64,000 nt of DNA from Streptomyces sp. Alt3 (GTDB taxonomy: Bacteria; Actinomycetota; Actinomycetes; Streptomycetales; Streptomycetaceae). Both the position numbers and the translations under genes were made by a program. The stretch lies in contig NZ_CP120983.1 in NCBI RefSeq assembly GCF_030719215.1, positions 3,224,001 through 3,288,000 of the forward strand, read 5' to 3'. Position 1 is the first letter of the stretch. Each line of letters begins with the position of its first letter. The notes below the pieces were generated by a model that worked only from the letters and a program-made list of their open reading frames with translations, made no database searches and was not told where the DNA came from. This document shows positions 20,413 through 28,635 of this stretch, piece after piece.

Positions 20413-20651
20413 GGCGGGGCCCTTTCTCGCGTGGTGCAGCAGATACGCGATGTGCAGGAGGTGCGTTTGTATGGTCGTACGAAAGAAGCTCGCCCCCTGA
20501 TACGGGGAACTCTACGAACGGTCCGACCGTCAGCAACGATACCGGCACTCCCGGCGGCCCCCACGGGACGGGGGCGTGGCCGGGAGGTAGCGTCAGGGGA
20601 CAGGGAACCGCCCCCGGGCGGAAATGACGAGATGGGGAAGACGTTCACCAC

Positions 20652-21602
20652 ATGCCGGACCGCCTCCGCACCGCCCTTGGCCACCCGCTGCCCGAGCGGG
20701 CATCCATGCTGATGCGGGAACGCCAGTCCTCATCACCGGACTCCTCGCCGGGATCGGGTTCCCCGTCGGGATCGGGACCCTCCGGGGGTCCGGGCTCCTC
20801 CTCCGGGTCGCCCTCGTCCGGATCCTCGGGCTCATCCTCAGGGGCGTCGGGCTCATCCTCAGGGGCGTCCGGCTCCTCCGGGTCGTCCGACGACAATCCG
20901 TTCGCGGCACCGCCCGAGGACCGGCCCGACCAGCCCTGGCAGCCCCGCCATCCCTCCCACGCGCCGGGACAGCACGGCAACGGCGGGAACGGCGACGGGG
21001 GGCACTCCGACGACCGTCCGGCCTGGGGCAGTCAGTGGAGCGACCAGCAGCCCGGCCGCCAGGGCGGCGGCTTCGGCGGTCGCCCCGGCGGGACCGGCGG
21101 CCAGGGGGGTGGCCCCGAGGGCAGCCCCGGCGGTCTGCGCTGGGACCCGACCGACCCCACCCAGCGGCGCGCCCGCTATGCGGTGCTGGGCGGCATGTGG
21201 GCGTTCTTCTTCGCCCTCTTCGACTTCCCCGAGATCGCGATGCTCCTCGGCGCCCTCGCCGTGTACTGGTCGATCAGCGCCCTCCGCGGCGGCCCGCGGA
21301 AGACCCCGGCCGACGGCACGGGCGCCCCGGACCGTCCGGTCACTCCCCCGCTGCCGGGGTCCGCGCCCGGTACCGCTCCCGGTGCCGCGCAGAGCAGCAG
21401 CCGCCAGCAGACCACGGCGGCGGTCAGCGGCCTCGTGACGGCGGTGCTGGCCCTGGCCATCGTGGCCACCGGTTACACGGTCCAGTTGGTCTACCGCGAC
21501 TACTACACCTGTGTGAACGACGCGCTCACCAAGTCCGGCGCCCTGGCCTGCAACGACAAGCTGCCTGACCCGCTGGAGCCCTTCTTCGGCGTGAAGAAGT
21601 AG
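20652..21602 (+). CDS. Membrane protein with long disordered N-terminus
   Basis: A 316-residue protein. The first 175 residues are Ser/Gly/Pro-rich (many SGSSSGASG-like units, then GGxGG stretches) and presumably cytoplasmic and disordered. Three hydrophobic segments follow: a tight pair at about 176-215 (GGMWAFFFALFDFP and MLLGALAVYWSIS) and one near 255-280. A short tail with two Cys follows (TCVNDALTKSGALAC), perhaps a disulfide outside the cell. ATG at 20706 is an alternative start. Not recognised; conserved-type actinobacterial membrane protein. Confidence 0.72.
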   Translation: MPDRLRTALGHPLPERASMLMRERQSSSPDSSPGSGSPSGSGPSGGPGSSSGSPSSGSSGSSSGASGSSSGASGSSGSSDDNPFAAPPEDRPDQPWQPRHPSHAPGQHGNGGNGDGGHSDDRPAWGSQWSDQQPGRQGGGFGGRPGGTGGQGGGPEGSPGGLRWDPTDPTQRRARYAVLGGMWAFFFALFDFPEIAMLLGALAVYWSISALRGGPRKTPADGTGAPDRPVTPPLPGSAPGTAPGAAQSSSRQQTTAAVSGLVTAVLALAIVATGYTVQLVYRDYYTCVNDALTKSGALACNDKLPDPLEPFFGVKK

Positions 21603-21623
21603 CACCGCCGCACCGAGCGCCCG

Positions 21624-23540
21624 CTACGAAGCAGTCTTCCGGCCGGGTTCCGGGTGCCCCGGGGCACCCGGAACCCGGCCGGTCGGCGTATCGAGGTCGG
21701 AGTCCCGGGTGCCGGGCTCGGAGTCCCCGCCGGCTGAGGACTCAGGGCTGGGCTCAGGGCCGGACTCGGCGGCGGAGGCAGGAGCGGATGCCGACGCCGG
21801 GTCGGACGCGGTGACGGACGCCGGACCGGACGCCGGGTCAGCAGCGGTGACGGGAGCCGGAGCAGACGCCGGATCAGGCGCGTCGGGACGGTCAGGGGCG
21901 GGCTCCGCGGCGGGGGCCTGCACCGGTCCGGGCACGGGCACCGGGTCCACTGACGTCCGAGAGGGACTCTGCGTCCGCGTCCGTGCCGAGAAGTCCGCCA
22001 TCAGGCCGCCCGACTTCTTCTTGAGCGCCGCCCAGCGGGCCTCCCTCGCGCCGTCCTCGTGCCAGGGGTCGGCCGACAGGAAGTCGTACGGTTCAGCCGG
22101 TCCGCCCGTGCCCCCGGGCTCCTTCTCCGCTCCGCACTCCGGCTCCGGCTCGGCGTTCTGCGACGCCTCGTTCCTCGCCGCGTCCAGGCGCCACCCCCAT
22201 CGGCGCTCCCTGAGCCGCCAGGCCCTGAGCGCCAACGCCACCGGTACGCCGATCACAGCTGTCCAGGCGAGAGCGGCCGGACCCACCAGCCACCAGACGG
22301 GGCCGAACTCCGCCAGGGCGCCGGTGCCCAGCGGGCCACCCGACACCGACGCCAGCACAGCCGCACCGATCCCGCAGCCCACAGCCGCCAGCGCCGCAAC
22401 CAGGGCGGTCCGGCCTTGGCCCCACGTCCCCTCGCGTGTCCCGCGCGCCGGGACCGCTCCCCGCGCCACGAACCGGGCGACGACCAGGCCCGCCACCGCA
22501 GGCACCGCGGCCGCGGCCCAGTTCGCACCGGTACCCGGGCCGTGCGACGGCACCGCGGCGAGCAGGGGGAAGTCCGGCAGCGCGGGCGGTCCGGTGAAGG
22601 CGAGCGGAGTGGCCGTGGAGGACGCGCCCAGGGCGAATCCCGGCCCCAGGCCGTAGGAGGCGCCCCACATCGCCGCGTTCGGGACGAGCGCGACCGCCAG
22701 CAGGAGTACGGAGATCCGGCCAGCCCAGTCGCCCGACAGGCCCAGGAAGGACTCCCTCGCCGCACCCGCATGCCACACCAGCGCCACCGCGACCAGCAAC
22801 GCCCCGCCTCCCAGCAGCGTGAGCACACCGGCGGCCGACGACCGCAGAGCCGCACCCGCCCCTGCCCGGAACCGGGAGCGCGCGGCGGCCTCCTGCACTC
22901 CGAGCGGCGCCCAGACCAGCAGAGGCGTCAGCGGCCGGCCCCGCGCCGCCCATACGCCCGCGGCAGCCGCGACGGCCACCACGACGGTGACGGGGAAGGC
23001 GAGCGACACCCGGTCGGCGGGCAGGGCCCCGCCCTGCGCGTACGCCGCGGAGGCCAGCACGACCAGCAGGTATCCGGCGCTCACCGCGCAGAACGCCCCG
23101 ACCGCCGATTTCCCGGCCGACGGCTTATCGTCGGTCTCCGCCGAGCCCCGGGCCGCCCGGGCGTCGGTCTCCGCCGAGCCCCGGGCCGCCCGGGCGTCGG
23201 TCTCCGCCGAGTCCCGGGCCGCCCGGTGCACGAGCCACACCGGCAGCACGCCGAGCAGGAGGGGAACCGTGCCGACGGGCACGGGGTGTCCCCCCATGGT
23301 GTCGGCTCTGACGAGTTCGGCGCCGTGCGCCAGCAGCCAGAGCCCGGCCGCCACATGAAGGGCACCGCCGGGTCCGCTGTCGGGGTACGGAGAGCTGATC
23401 CACAGCAGCATGACCAGGACGGACAGCGAGCCGAGCCCCAGCCCCGCGGCAAGCACTCCGCGCACGAAGGCGGAGGCCAGTGCGGCGGACCTGCTCCGCT
23501 CGGCCGACAACATCGGGCTGCGCTCGGTCACTTGGGTCAC
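21624..23540 (-). CDS. DUF6350-type polytopic membrane protein
   Basis: About 638 residues with ten or more hydrophobic segments in the first 450, matching the DUF6350 family found beside purN in streptomycetes; some databases call it a PerM-like cell-division protein, which I cannot support from sequence. The last 180 residues are disordered, rich in Pro, Ala, Ser, Asp (SDPASA-like units). A three-fold repeat of SAETDARAARG sits in a cytoplasmic loop near residue 110. The start is taken at GTG 23540; no good ribosome site precedes it. It converges with the preceding membrane protein. Confidence 0.78.
   Translation of the reverse strand: MTQVTERSPMLSAERSRSAALASAFVRGVLAAGLGLGSLSVLVMLLWISSPYPDSGPGGALHVAAGLWLLAHGAELVRADTMGGHPVPVGTVPLLLGVLPVWLVHRAARDSAETDARAARGSAETDARAARGSAETDDKPSAGKSAVGAFCAVSAGYLLVVLASAAYAQGGALPADRVSLAFPVTVVVAVAAAAGVWAARGRPLTPLLVWAPLGVQEAAARSRFRAGAGAALRSSAAGVLTLLGGGALLVAVALVWHAGAARESFLGLSGDWAGRISVLLLAVALVPNAAMWGASYGLGPGFALGASSTATPLAFTGPPALPDFPLLAAVPSHGPGTGANWAAAAVPAVAGLVVARFVARGAVPARGTREGTWGQGRTALVAALAAVGCGIGAAVLASVSGGPLGTGALAEFGPVWWLVGPAALAWTAVIGVPVALALRAWRLRERRWGWRLDAARNEASQNAEPEPECGAEKEPGGTGGPAEPYDFLSADPWHEDGAREARWAALKKKSGGLMADFSARTRTQSPSRTSVDPVPVPGPVQAPAAEPAPDRPDAPDPASAPAPVTAADPASGPASVTASDPASASAPASAAESGPEPSPESSAGGDSEPGTRDSDLDTPTGRVPGAPGHPEPGRKTAS
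23131..23229. repeat. 33-base tandem repeat, three copies, inside a coding region
   Basis: Units start at 23131, 23164 and 23197 and are almost identical. Each encodes eleven residues (SAETDARAARG) on the minus strand in the DUF6350 protein, between transmembrane segments. Because the period is a multiple of three, copy number can change without breaking the frame. Confidence 0.9.
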
Positions 23541-23662
23541 GCCGCCATGCTGCCAACGACACGCGCTTATTCCGTGTAACGGGCGAATAGCCGCTGTGTC
23601 GCCCAATATATGTTTATGTACTTTTTCACCCAGTGCGGTGTCCTCGGAGACGGAGGCAGGAC

Positions 23663-24883
23663 ATGACGCGGAGCGCCGGTCCGGCCCCCACCGCGCCGTT
23701 GCCCTCCCCCAAGGAGCGCCGCAGGCTGCGCGAGGCAAAGGAACTGAGTGAGCAACAGGTCGCGGCGGCGGTGGGCGTCACGGCCGCCACCGTCCGCGCC
23801 TGGGAGACGGGGCGTGCCAGTCCTCGGGGCCGTCGGCGCGCGGCGTACACCAGGCTGATCGGCTGCGCCGAGCCCCGCGCCACGCAGTCCCGCTCCGTCG
23901 AAGCGGACGGGAGCAGCACGATGTCCACAGCCGGGACCGGCACCCTTCCCGCACCGGACACACTCACTGCGGACGGCCCCGCCCCGGCAACGCCCCCACC
24001 CGACGAGCCCGCCCCGGCAACGCCCCCACCGGACGAGCCCGGCCCCGATCCGCAGCCGAGAGGTCTCACCGCCGAGGAGGCGTACGACGACCTGTACGGG
24101 CGAACCGCACCGGGCCTCACCCGCCAGGTCTTTCTGCTGACGGGCCACCGCGAACTGTCCAGGGAGGCCGTCCAACACGCATTCAGGATCGCGTGGCAGC
24201 GCTGGCCCGAGGTGGCCACGGACCGCGATCCGGCCGGCTGGGTACGGGCGGCCTCGTACGAGTACGCGATGTCGCCCTGGCACCGGCTGCGCCGATCCCA
24301 CCGCCGGACCGATCCGCTGCCCGAGGATCCGGCACGGCGTGCGCTGCTCGACGCACTTCTCGGCCTGCCTCCCTCGTACCGCCGCACACTCCTGCTCCAC
24401 GACGGTGTGGGCCTGGGGCTGCCGGAGACGGCCGCCGAGACCGAGGCGAGCACTCACGCGGCGGCGGGCAGGCTGCTGAACGCGCGGGCCGCCGTCGCCG
24501 AGCTGCTGCCCGCACCGGCGGATCCCGCGGATCCCGGCACCGGGCCCGCACCGCTCCACGGGCCGCTCGCCGCGCTCGCCCTGTCCGAGGAGGTGCCCGC
24601 ACCGCCGGCGGCCCCGGCGGTCCGGGCGGGCGGTGAACGCGTCGCGGAGCTCTGGACCCGTGCCGCGCTCTGCTTCGGGGTGCTGCTCATCGGCGCGACC
24701 GCCTTCACGCTGCACACGGCCCCCACCCACTACGAACAGCCGCTGGCGCCGGCAGAACGGGTCGGCGGCGTCCCCCCGCTGGGCGGGCCCGAGAAGCTCA
24801 CGCCTCAGGACCTGAAGTTGCAGAAGGCACTGAAGGGCGAGCTCGCGCACGGCCCGGAGCGACTGGTTCCGCGCATTCCCTGA
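23663..24883 (+). CDS. Fusion of XRE helix-turn-helix and sigma-70-like domain with membrane anchor
   Basis: A 406-residue protein with unusual architecture. Residues about 15-65 form an XRE-type helix-turn-helix (EQQVAAAVGVTAATVRAWE). A Pro-rich linker with a duplicated APATPPPDEP follows. Residues about 135-290 resemble a degenerate SigE-like ECF sigma factor: region 2 (REAVQHAFRIAWQRWPEV, DPAGWVRAASYEYA) and region 4 (LPPSYRRTLLLHDGVGLGLPETAAETE). A transmembrane helix (LCFGVLLIGATAFTLH) and about 50 external residues end it. GGAGGCAGG precedes the ATG. It may act as a membrane-tethered regulator released by proteolysis; this is inference. Confidence 0.8.
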   Translation: MTRSAGPAPTAPLPSPKERRRLREAKELSEQQVAAAVGVTAATVRAWETGRASPRGRRRAAYTRLIGCAEPRATQSRSVEADGSSTMSTAGTGTLPAPDTLTADGPAPATPPPDEPAPATPPPDEPGPDPQPRGLTAEEAYDDLYGRTAPGLTRQVFLLTGHRELSREAVQHAFRIAWQRWPEVATDRDPAGWVRAASYEYAMSPWHRLRRSHRRTDPLPEDPARRALLDALLGLPPSYRRTLLLHDGVGLGLPETAAETEASTHAAAGRLLNARAAVAELLPAPADPADPGTGPAPLHGPLAALALSEEVPAPPAAPAVRAGGERVAELWTRAALCFGVLLIGATAFTLHTAPTHYEQPLAPAERVGGVPPLGGPEKLTPQDLKLQKALKGELAHGPERLVPRIP

Positions 24884-24937
24884 CCGCGCCCCCTGGCAGC
24901 TTTCCCCGACCGCGTCCCCCGACCTGCGTCCCGGAAC

Positions 24938-24992
24938 GGGAACGGCGCGGGCCCGCACCCCTTGTGCAGGGGTGCGGGCCCGCGCCGTTCCC
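24938..24992. terminator. Strong bidirectional terminator
   Basis: A perfect 24-base-pair stem (24938-24961 with 24969-24992) with a seven-base loop TTGTGCA, between the XRE/sigma fusion gene and the convergent sucD. One of the longest perfect stems in the window. Confidence 0.9.
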
Positions 24993-25018
24993 GCTGTGAG
25001 GCGGTGACGCGGTGGCGG

Positions 25019-25903
25019 TCAGCCGCCGAGGATCTCGCGCGCCAGCTTGGCGGTCTCGGTCGGCGTCTTGCCGACCTTCACGCCCGCGGCCTCGAGGGCC
25101 TCCTTCTTGGCCGCGGCGGTGCCGGAGGAGCCGGAGACGATGGCGCCGGCGTGGCCCATGGTCTTGCCCTCCGGGGCGGTGAAGCCCGCGACGTAGCCGA
25201 CGACCGGCTTCGTGACGTTCTTCGCGATGTAGTCGGCGGCACGCTCCTCGGCGTCGCCACCGATCTCGCCGATCATCACGATGAGGTCGGTGTCGGGGTC
25301 CGCCTCGAACGCCGCGAGGGCGTCGATGTGCGTCGTACCGATGACCGGGTCGCCACCGATACCGACGGCGGACGAGAAGCCGATGTCACGCAGCTCGTAC
25401 ATCATCTGGTAGGTCAGCGTGCCGGACTTGGACACGAGACCGATGCGGCCGGGCTTCGTGATGTCGCCCGGGATGATGCCGGCGTTGGACTGGCCCGGGG
25501 TGATCAGACCGGGGCAGTTCGGGCCGATGATCCGGGTCTTGTTGCCCTTCGAGCCGGCGTACGCCCAGAAGGCGGCCGAGTCGTGGACGGCGATGCCCTC
25601 GGTGATCACGACGGCCAGCGGGATCTCGGCGTCGATCGCCTCGACGACGGCGGCCTTCGCGAAGGCCGGCGGCACGAAGAGAACGGACACGTCGGCGCCG
25701 GTCTTCTCGATCGCCTCGGCGACGGACCCGAACACGGGTACCTCGGTGCCGTCGAAGTCGACGGAGGTGCCCGCCTTGCGGGGGTTCACGCCACCGACGA
25801 TGTTGGTGCCGTCAGCCAGCATGAGCTTGGTGTGCTTCATGCCCGTGGCGCCGGTCATCCCCTGGACGATGACCTTGCTGTCCTTGGTGAGGAAGATAGC
25901 CAT
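25019..25903 (-). CDS. sucD: Succinyl-CoA synthetase alpha subunit
   Basis: Alpha subunit of the TCA-cycle ligase that makes ATP or GTP from succinyl-CoA, 294 residues. The CoA-binding loop is [13 protein letters not shown] near residues 14-26. The phospho-histidine is in [10 protein letters not shown] near residue 255. Follows sucC by about 20 bases in the same operon. Terminates at the strong hairpin beyond. Confidence 0.97.
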   Translation of the reverse strand: MAIFLTKDSKVIVQGMTGATGMKHTKLMLADGTNIVGGVNPRKAGTSVDFDGTEVPVFGSVAEAIEKTGADVSVLFVPPAFAKAAVVEAIDAEIPLAVVITEGIAVHDSAAFWAYAGSKGNKTRIIGPNCPGLITPGQSNAGIIPGDITKPGRIGLVSKSGTLTYQMMYELRDIGFSSAVGIGGDPVIGTTHIDALAAFEADPDTDLIVMIGEIGGDAEERAADYIAKNVTKPVVGYVAGFTAPEGKTMGHAGAIVSGSSGTAAAKKEALEAAGVKVGKTPTETAKLAREILGG

Positions 25904-25924
25904 GGTGTTGGAGTCCCTCGTCCT

Positions 25925-27106
25925 TTACTTCGCAGCCGCGGCGAGTTCGGCGGCCTTGTCGGCCGCGCCGTCCATGGTGTCCACGCGCTGAACCAGCGGG
26001 TGGTTGGCGTCGGAGAGGATCTTGCGACCCAGCTCCGCGTTGTTGCCGTCGAGGCGCACGACCAGCGGCTTGGTGACGGCCTCGCCCTTGGACTTGAGCA
26101 GCTCCAGGGCCTGGACGATGCCGTTGGCGACCTCGTCACAGGCGGTGATGCCACCGAAGACGTTGACGAAGACGGACTTGACGTCCGGGTCGCCGAGGAT
26201 GATCTCCAGGCCGTTCGCCATGACCTCGGCCGAGGCGCCGCCGCCGATGTCGAGGAAGTTGGCGGGCTTCACGTTGCCGTGGTTCTCACCGGCGTACGCG
26301 ACGACGTCCAGGGTCGACATGACCAGACCGGCACCGTTACCGATGATGCCGACCTCGCCCTCGAGCTTGACGTAGTTGAGGTTCTTGGCCTTGGCGGCGG
26401 CCTCGAGGGGGTTGGCCGCGGCCTTGTCCTCGAGCGCCTCGTGACCGGGCTGGCGGAAGTCGGCGTTCTCGTCGAGAGACACCTTTCCGTCCAGCGCCAG
26501 AATGCGGCCGTCCTTGGTCTTCACCAGCGGGTTGACCTCGACGAGGAGCGCGTCCTCGGCGACGAAGGTGTCCCACAGGGTCACCATGGCCTCGGCGACA
26601 CCCTCGGCCACCTCGGCCGGGAACTTCGCCTGGGCCACGATCTCGCGGGCCTTCTCGATGTCGACGCCGTCGACGGCGTTGACCGGGACCTTCGCGAGGG
26701 CCTCGGGGGTCTTCTCCGCGACCTCCTCGATGTCCATACCGCCCTGCACCGACGCCATGGCGAGGAAGGTGCGGTTGGTGCGGTCGAGGAGGTACGAGAC
26801 GTAGTACTCAGCCTCGATCTCCGGGGACAGCTCGGCGATCATCACCTTGTGGACCGTGTGGCCCTTGATGTCCATGCCGAGGATGTCGGTCGCACGCGCG
26901 ACCGCCTCGTCGGGGGTGGCGGCCAGCTTGACGCCGCCGGCCTTGCCGCGGCCGCCGACCTTCACCTGCGCCTTGACGACGGACTTGCCGCCCAGCCGCT
27001 CGGTCGCCTCGCGGGCTGCCTCAGGCGTGTCGATGACTTCACCGGCCAGCACCGGTACACCGTGCTTGGCGAAGAGGTCCCTCGCCTGGTACTCGAACAG
27101 GTCCAC
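25925..27106 (-). CDS. sucC: Succinyl-CoA synthetase beta subunit
   Basis: ATP-grasp beta subunit, 393 residues. The N-terminus [16 protein letters not shown] and the [16 protein letters not shown] segment are typical. The GTG start is preceded by AAGGGACGG. First gene of sucC-sucD. The 300 bases upstream hold two GTGA...TCAC palindromes that resemble Crp sites (see separate entry). Confidence 0.97.
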   Translation of the reverse strand: MDLFEYQARDLFAKHGVPVLAGEVIDTPEAAREATERLGGKSVVKAQVKVGGRGKAGGVKLAATPDEAVARATDILGMDIKGHTVHKVMIAELSPEIEAEYYVSYLLDRTNRTFLAMASVQGGMDIEEVAEKTPEALAKVPVNAVDGVDIEKAREIVAQAKFPAEVAEGVAEAMVTLWDTFVAEDALLVEVNPLVKTKDGRILALDGKVSLDENADFRQPGHEALEDKAAANPLEAAAKAKNLNYVKLEGEVGIIGNGAGLVMSTLDVVAYAGENHGNVKPANFLDIGGGASAEVMANGLEIILGDPDVKSVFVNVFGGITACDEVANGIVQALELLKSKGEAVTKPLVVRLDGNNAELGRKILSDANHPLVQRVDTMDGAADKAAELAAAAK

Positions 27107-27415
27107 GCGCGTCCGTCCCTTTTAGTGGTCTCGCGGTTCGTTTTCTGCGTGGGCGTGCCGCGAGGGCAACGTGACTGCGCGGTCACAGGGGAGGCGCACA
27201 CGGTGACCCGGTACGCGGCATGTCCATCCGGCAGGTTATCCCCGCGCCGCGCCGGACCCTAAATTGCAGATCACACCTGAGCGGTGATACCGGTCACAGA
27301 CCGTGCTGGTGACCGGGGTGCGACGGACAAAACGGTACTCCGGCGGGGCAGCCGGTCACCCGCCCCCGGACCGGGCCGCCCGTCACCGGGCGCCGCCGCC
27401 CACGGGCCGGTCCGG
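27107..27415. promoter_or_regulatory. sucC upstream region with two Crp-like palindromes
   Basis: No gene is visible. GTGATACCGGTCAC at 27284-27297 fits the Streptomyces Crp pattern GTG-N6-GNCAC. A second perfect dyad, GTGAC-N6-GTCAC, spans 27171-27186. TAGGGT on the minus strand (27261-27256) could be a -10 box for sucC, without a clear -35. The side nearer the VWA gene is G+C rich, with several GGTCACC/GGTGACC units at 27300-27415. Control of sucCD by Crp is inferred from the sites only. Confidence 0.45.
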
Positions 27416-28635
27416 TCACCGGACCGTGCCGGGTATCGGCAGGGGCCGTCTCTCGATCGCCGCCGCCATGACCTCGGGGAAGTGGTCCGGGGTGCAGGCG
27501 AAGGCCGGGGCGCCGAGCGCCGCCAGCGCGGCAGCGTGCTCCCGGTCGTAGGAGGGCGCGCCCTCGTCGGAGAGTGCGAGCAGGGTCACGAACTGCACAC
27601 CGGACGCCTTCATCGCGGCGGCCCGCTCGACCATCTCGTCCCGGATCCCTCCCTCGTGGAGATCACTGACGAGGACGACGACGGTGTCCGCCGGACGGGT
27701 GATCTTCGACTGACAGTAGGCGAGCGCGCGGTTGATGTCCGTCCCGCCGCCGAGCTGCGTACCGAACAGCACGTCGACCGGGTCGTCGAGCTGGTCGGTG
27801 AGGTCGACGACGGCCGTGTCGAACACCACGAGCCGGGTCTCCAGGGTCCGCATGGAGGCGAGCACCGCTCCGAAGACGGCTGCGTGGACGACCGAGGCGG
27901 CCATGGATCCCGACTGGTCGACGCAGAGGATCACGTCCTTCTTCACGGACCGGTCCGTGCGCCCGTACCCGACGAGGCGCTCGGGCACCACCGTGCCGGC
28001 CCCCTCCCGTCCGGGGAGAGGCACGTAGTTCCTGAGGTTGGCACGGATCGTGCGGTCCCAGTCGATGTCGCGGTGCCGTGGCCGGCCCTCGACGAACGGT
28101 CGAGGGCGCCGGTGAGTGTCGTCCTGGTGCGGGAGGCGAGCCTGCGCTCCAGGTCCTCGACGACCTTGCGCACGACGGCCCGGGCCGTCTCCTTCGCGGT
28201 CTCCGGTATCGCCTTCGCGAGCGAGAGCAGGGTGCCGACCAGGTGGACGTCGGGTTCGAGAGCCTCCAGTGTCTCCGGTTCCAGCAGCAGTTCGGAGAGT
28301 CCGAGCCGGTCCATGGCGTCGCGCTGCATGACCTGGACGACGGAGGACGGGAAGTACGTACGGATGTCTCCGAGCCAGCGGACCACGGACGGGGCGGAGG
28401 CGCCGAGCCCTCCTGAACGCTCCGCTCCGCTGCGGCCGCCCGGCTTCCTCCCCTCGTCGTACAGCGCGGTCAGCGCACCGTCCATCGCCTCGTCGCGTCC
28501 GGTGAGCACCCGTCCGGTGCCTTCGGCGCTGTCCGCGCCGAGCACCATCCGCCAGCGCCGCAGCCGCTCGTCGTCGGCAGGAGCCGCTTCCATCGCCCTC
28601 TCCCCCTTCTCCTTGTCCGCCCCGGCCTCGGTCAT
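27416..28635 (-). pseudogene. VWA-domain protein of MoxR/DUF5682 operon, frameshifted
   Basis: The gene starts at ATG 28635, overlapping the DUF5682 stop by four bases, and reads about 178 residues to TRTTLTGALDRSSR. It then continues one frame over into GRPRHRDIDWDRTIRANLRN and a VWA domain with MIDAS elements VDQSGSM, GGGTDINRAL and VLVSDLHEGG. The span is 1220 bases, one short of a multiple of three. The best explanation is loss of one G in a G-run near 28104-28106; restoring it gives 406 residues, a plausible family length. The break falls on a nine-base-pair hairpin. A sequencing error is an equally fair reading; if so the gene is intact. Confidence 0.85.
28085..28107. other. Hairpin at the VWA frameshift
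   Basis: GCCCTCGAC (28085-28093) and GTCGAGGGC (28099-28107) pair perfectly around the loop GAACG. The right arm contains the G-run where the reading frame must change. Such structures provoke both replication slippage and base-calling errors. No slippery heptamer of the X-XXY-YYZ type is present, so programmed frameshifting is unlikely. Confidence 0.75.

Noticed and set aside
24962..27262. A 766-codon open frame antisense to sucD and sucC
   Set aside because: High G+C opens long frames opposite real genes. The sucCD products are unmistakable and the antisense product is rich in Asp/Gly/Val/Leu with no known domain.
28085..28107. Programmed -1 frameshifting to make the VWA protein
   Set aside because: There is no slippery heptamer before the hairpin, and the structure overlaps rather than follows the shift site. 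A plain base loss or sequencing error fits better.
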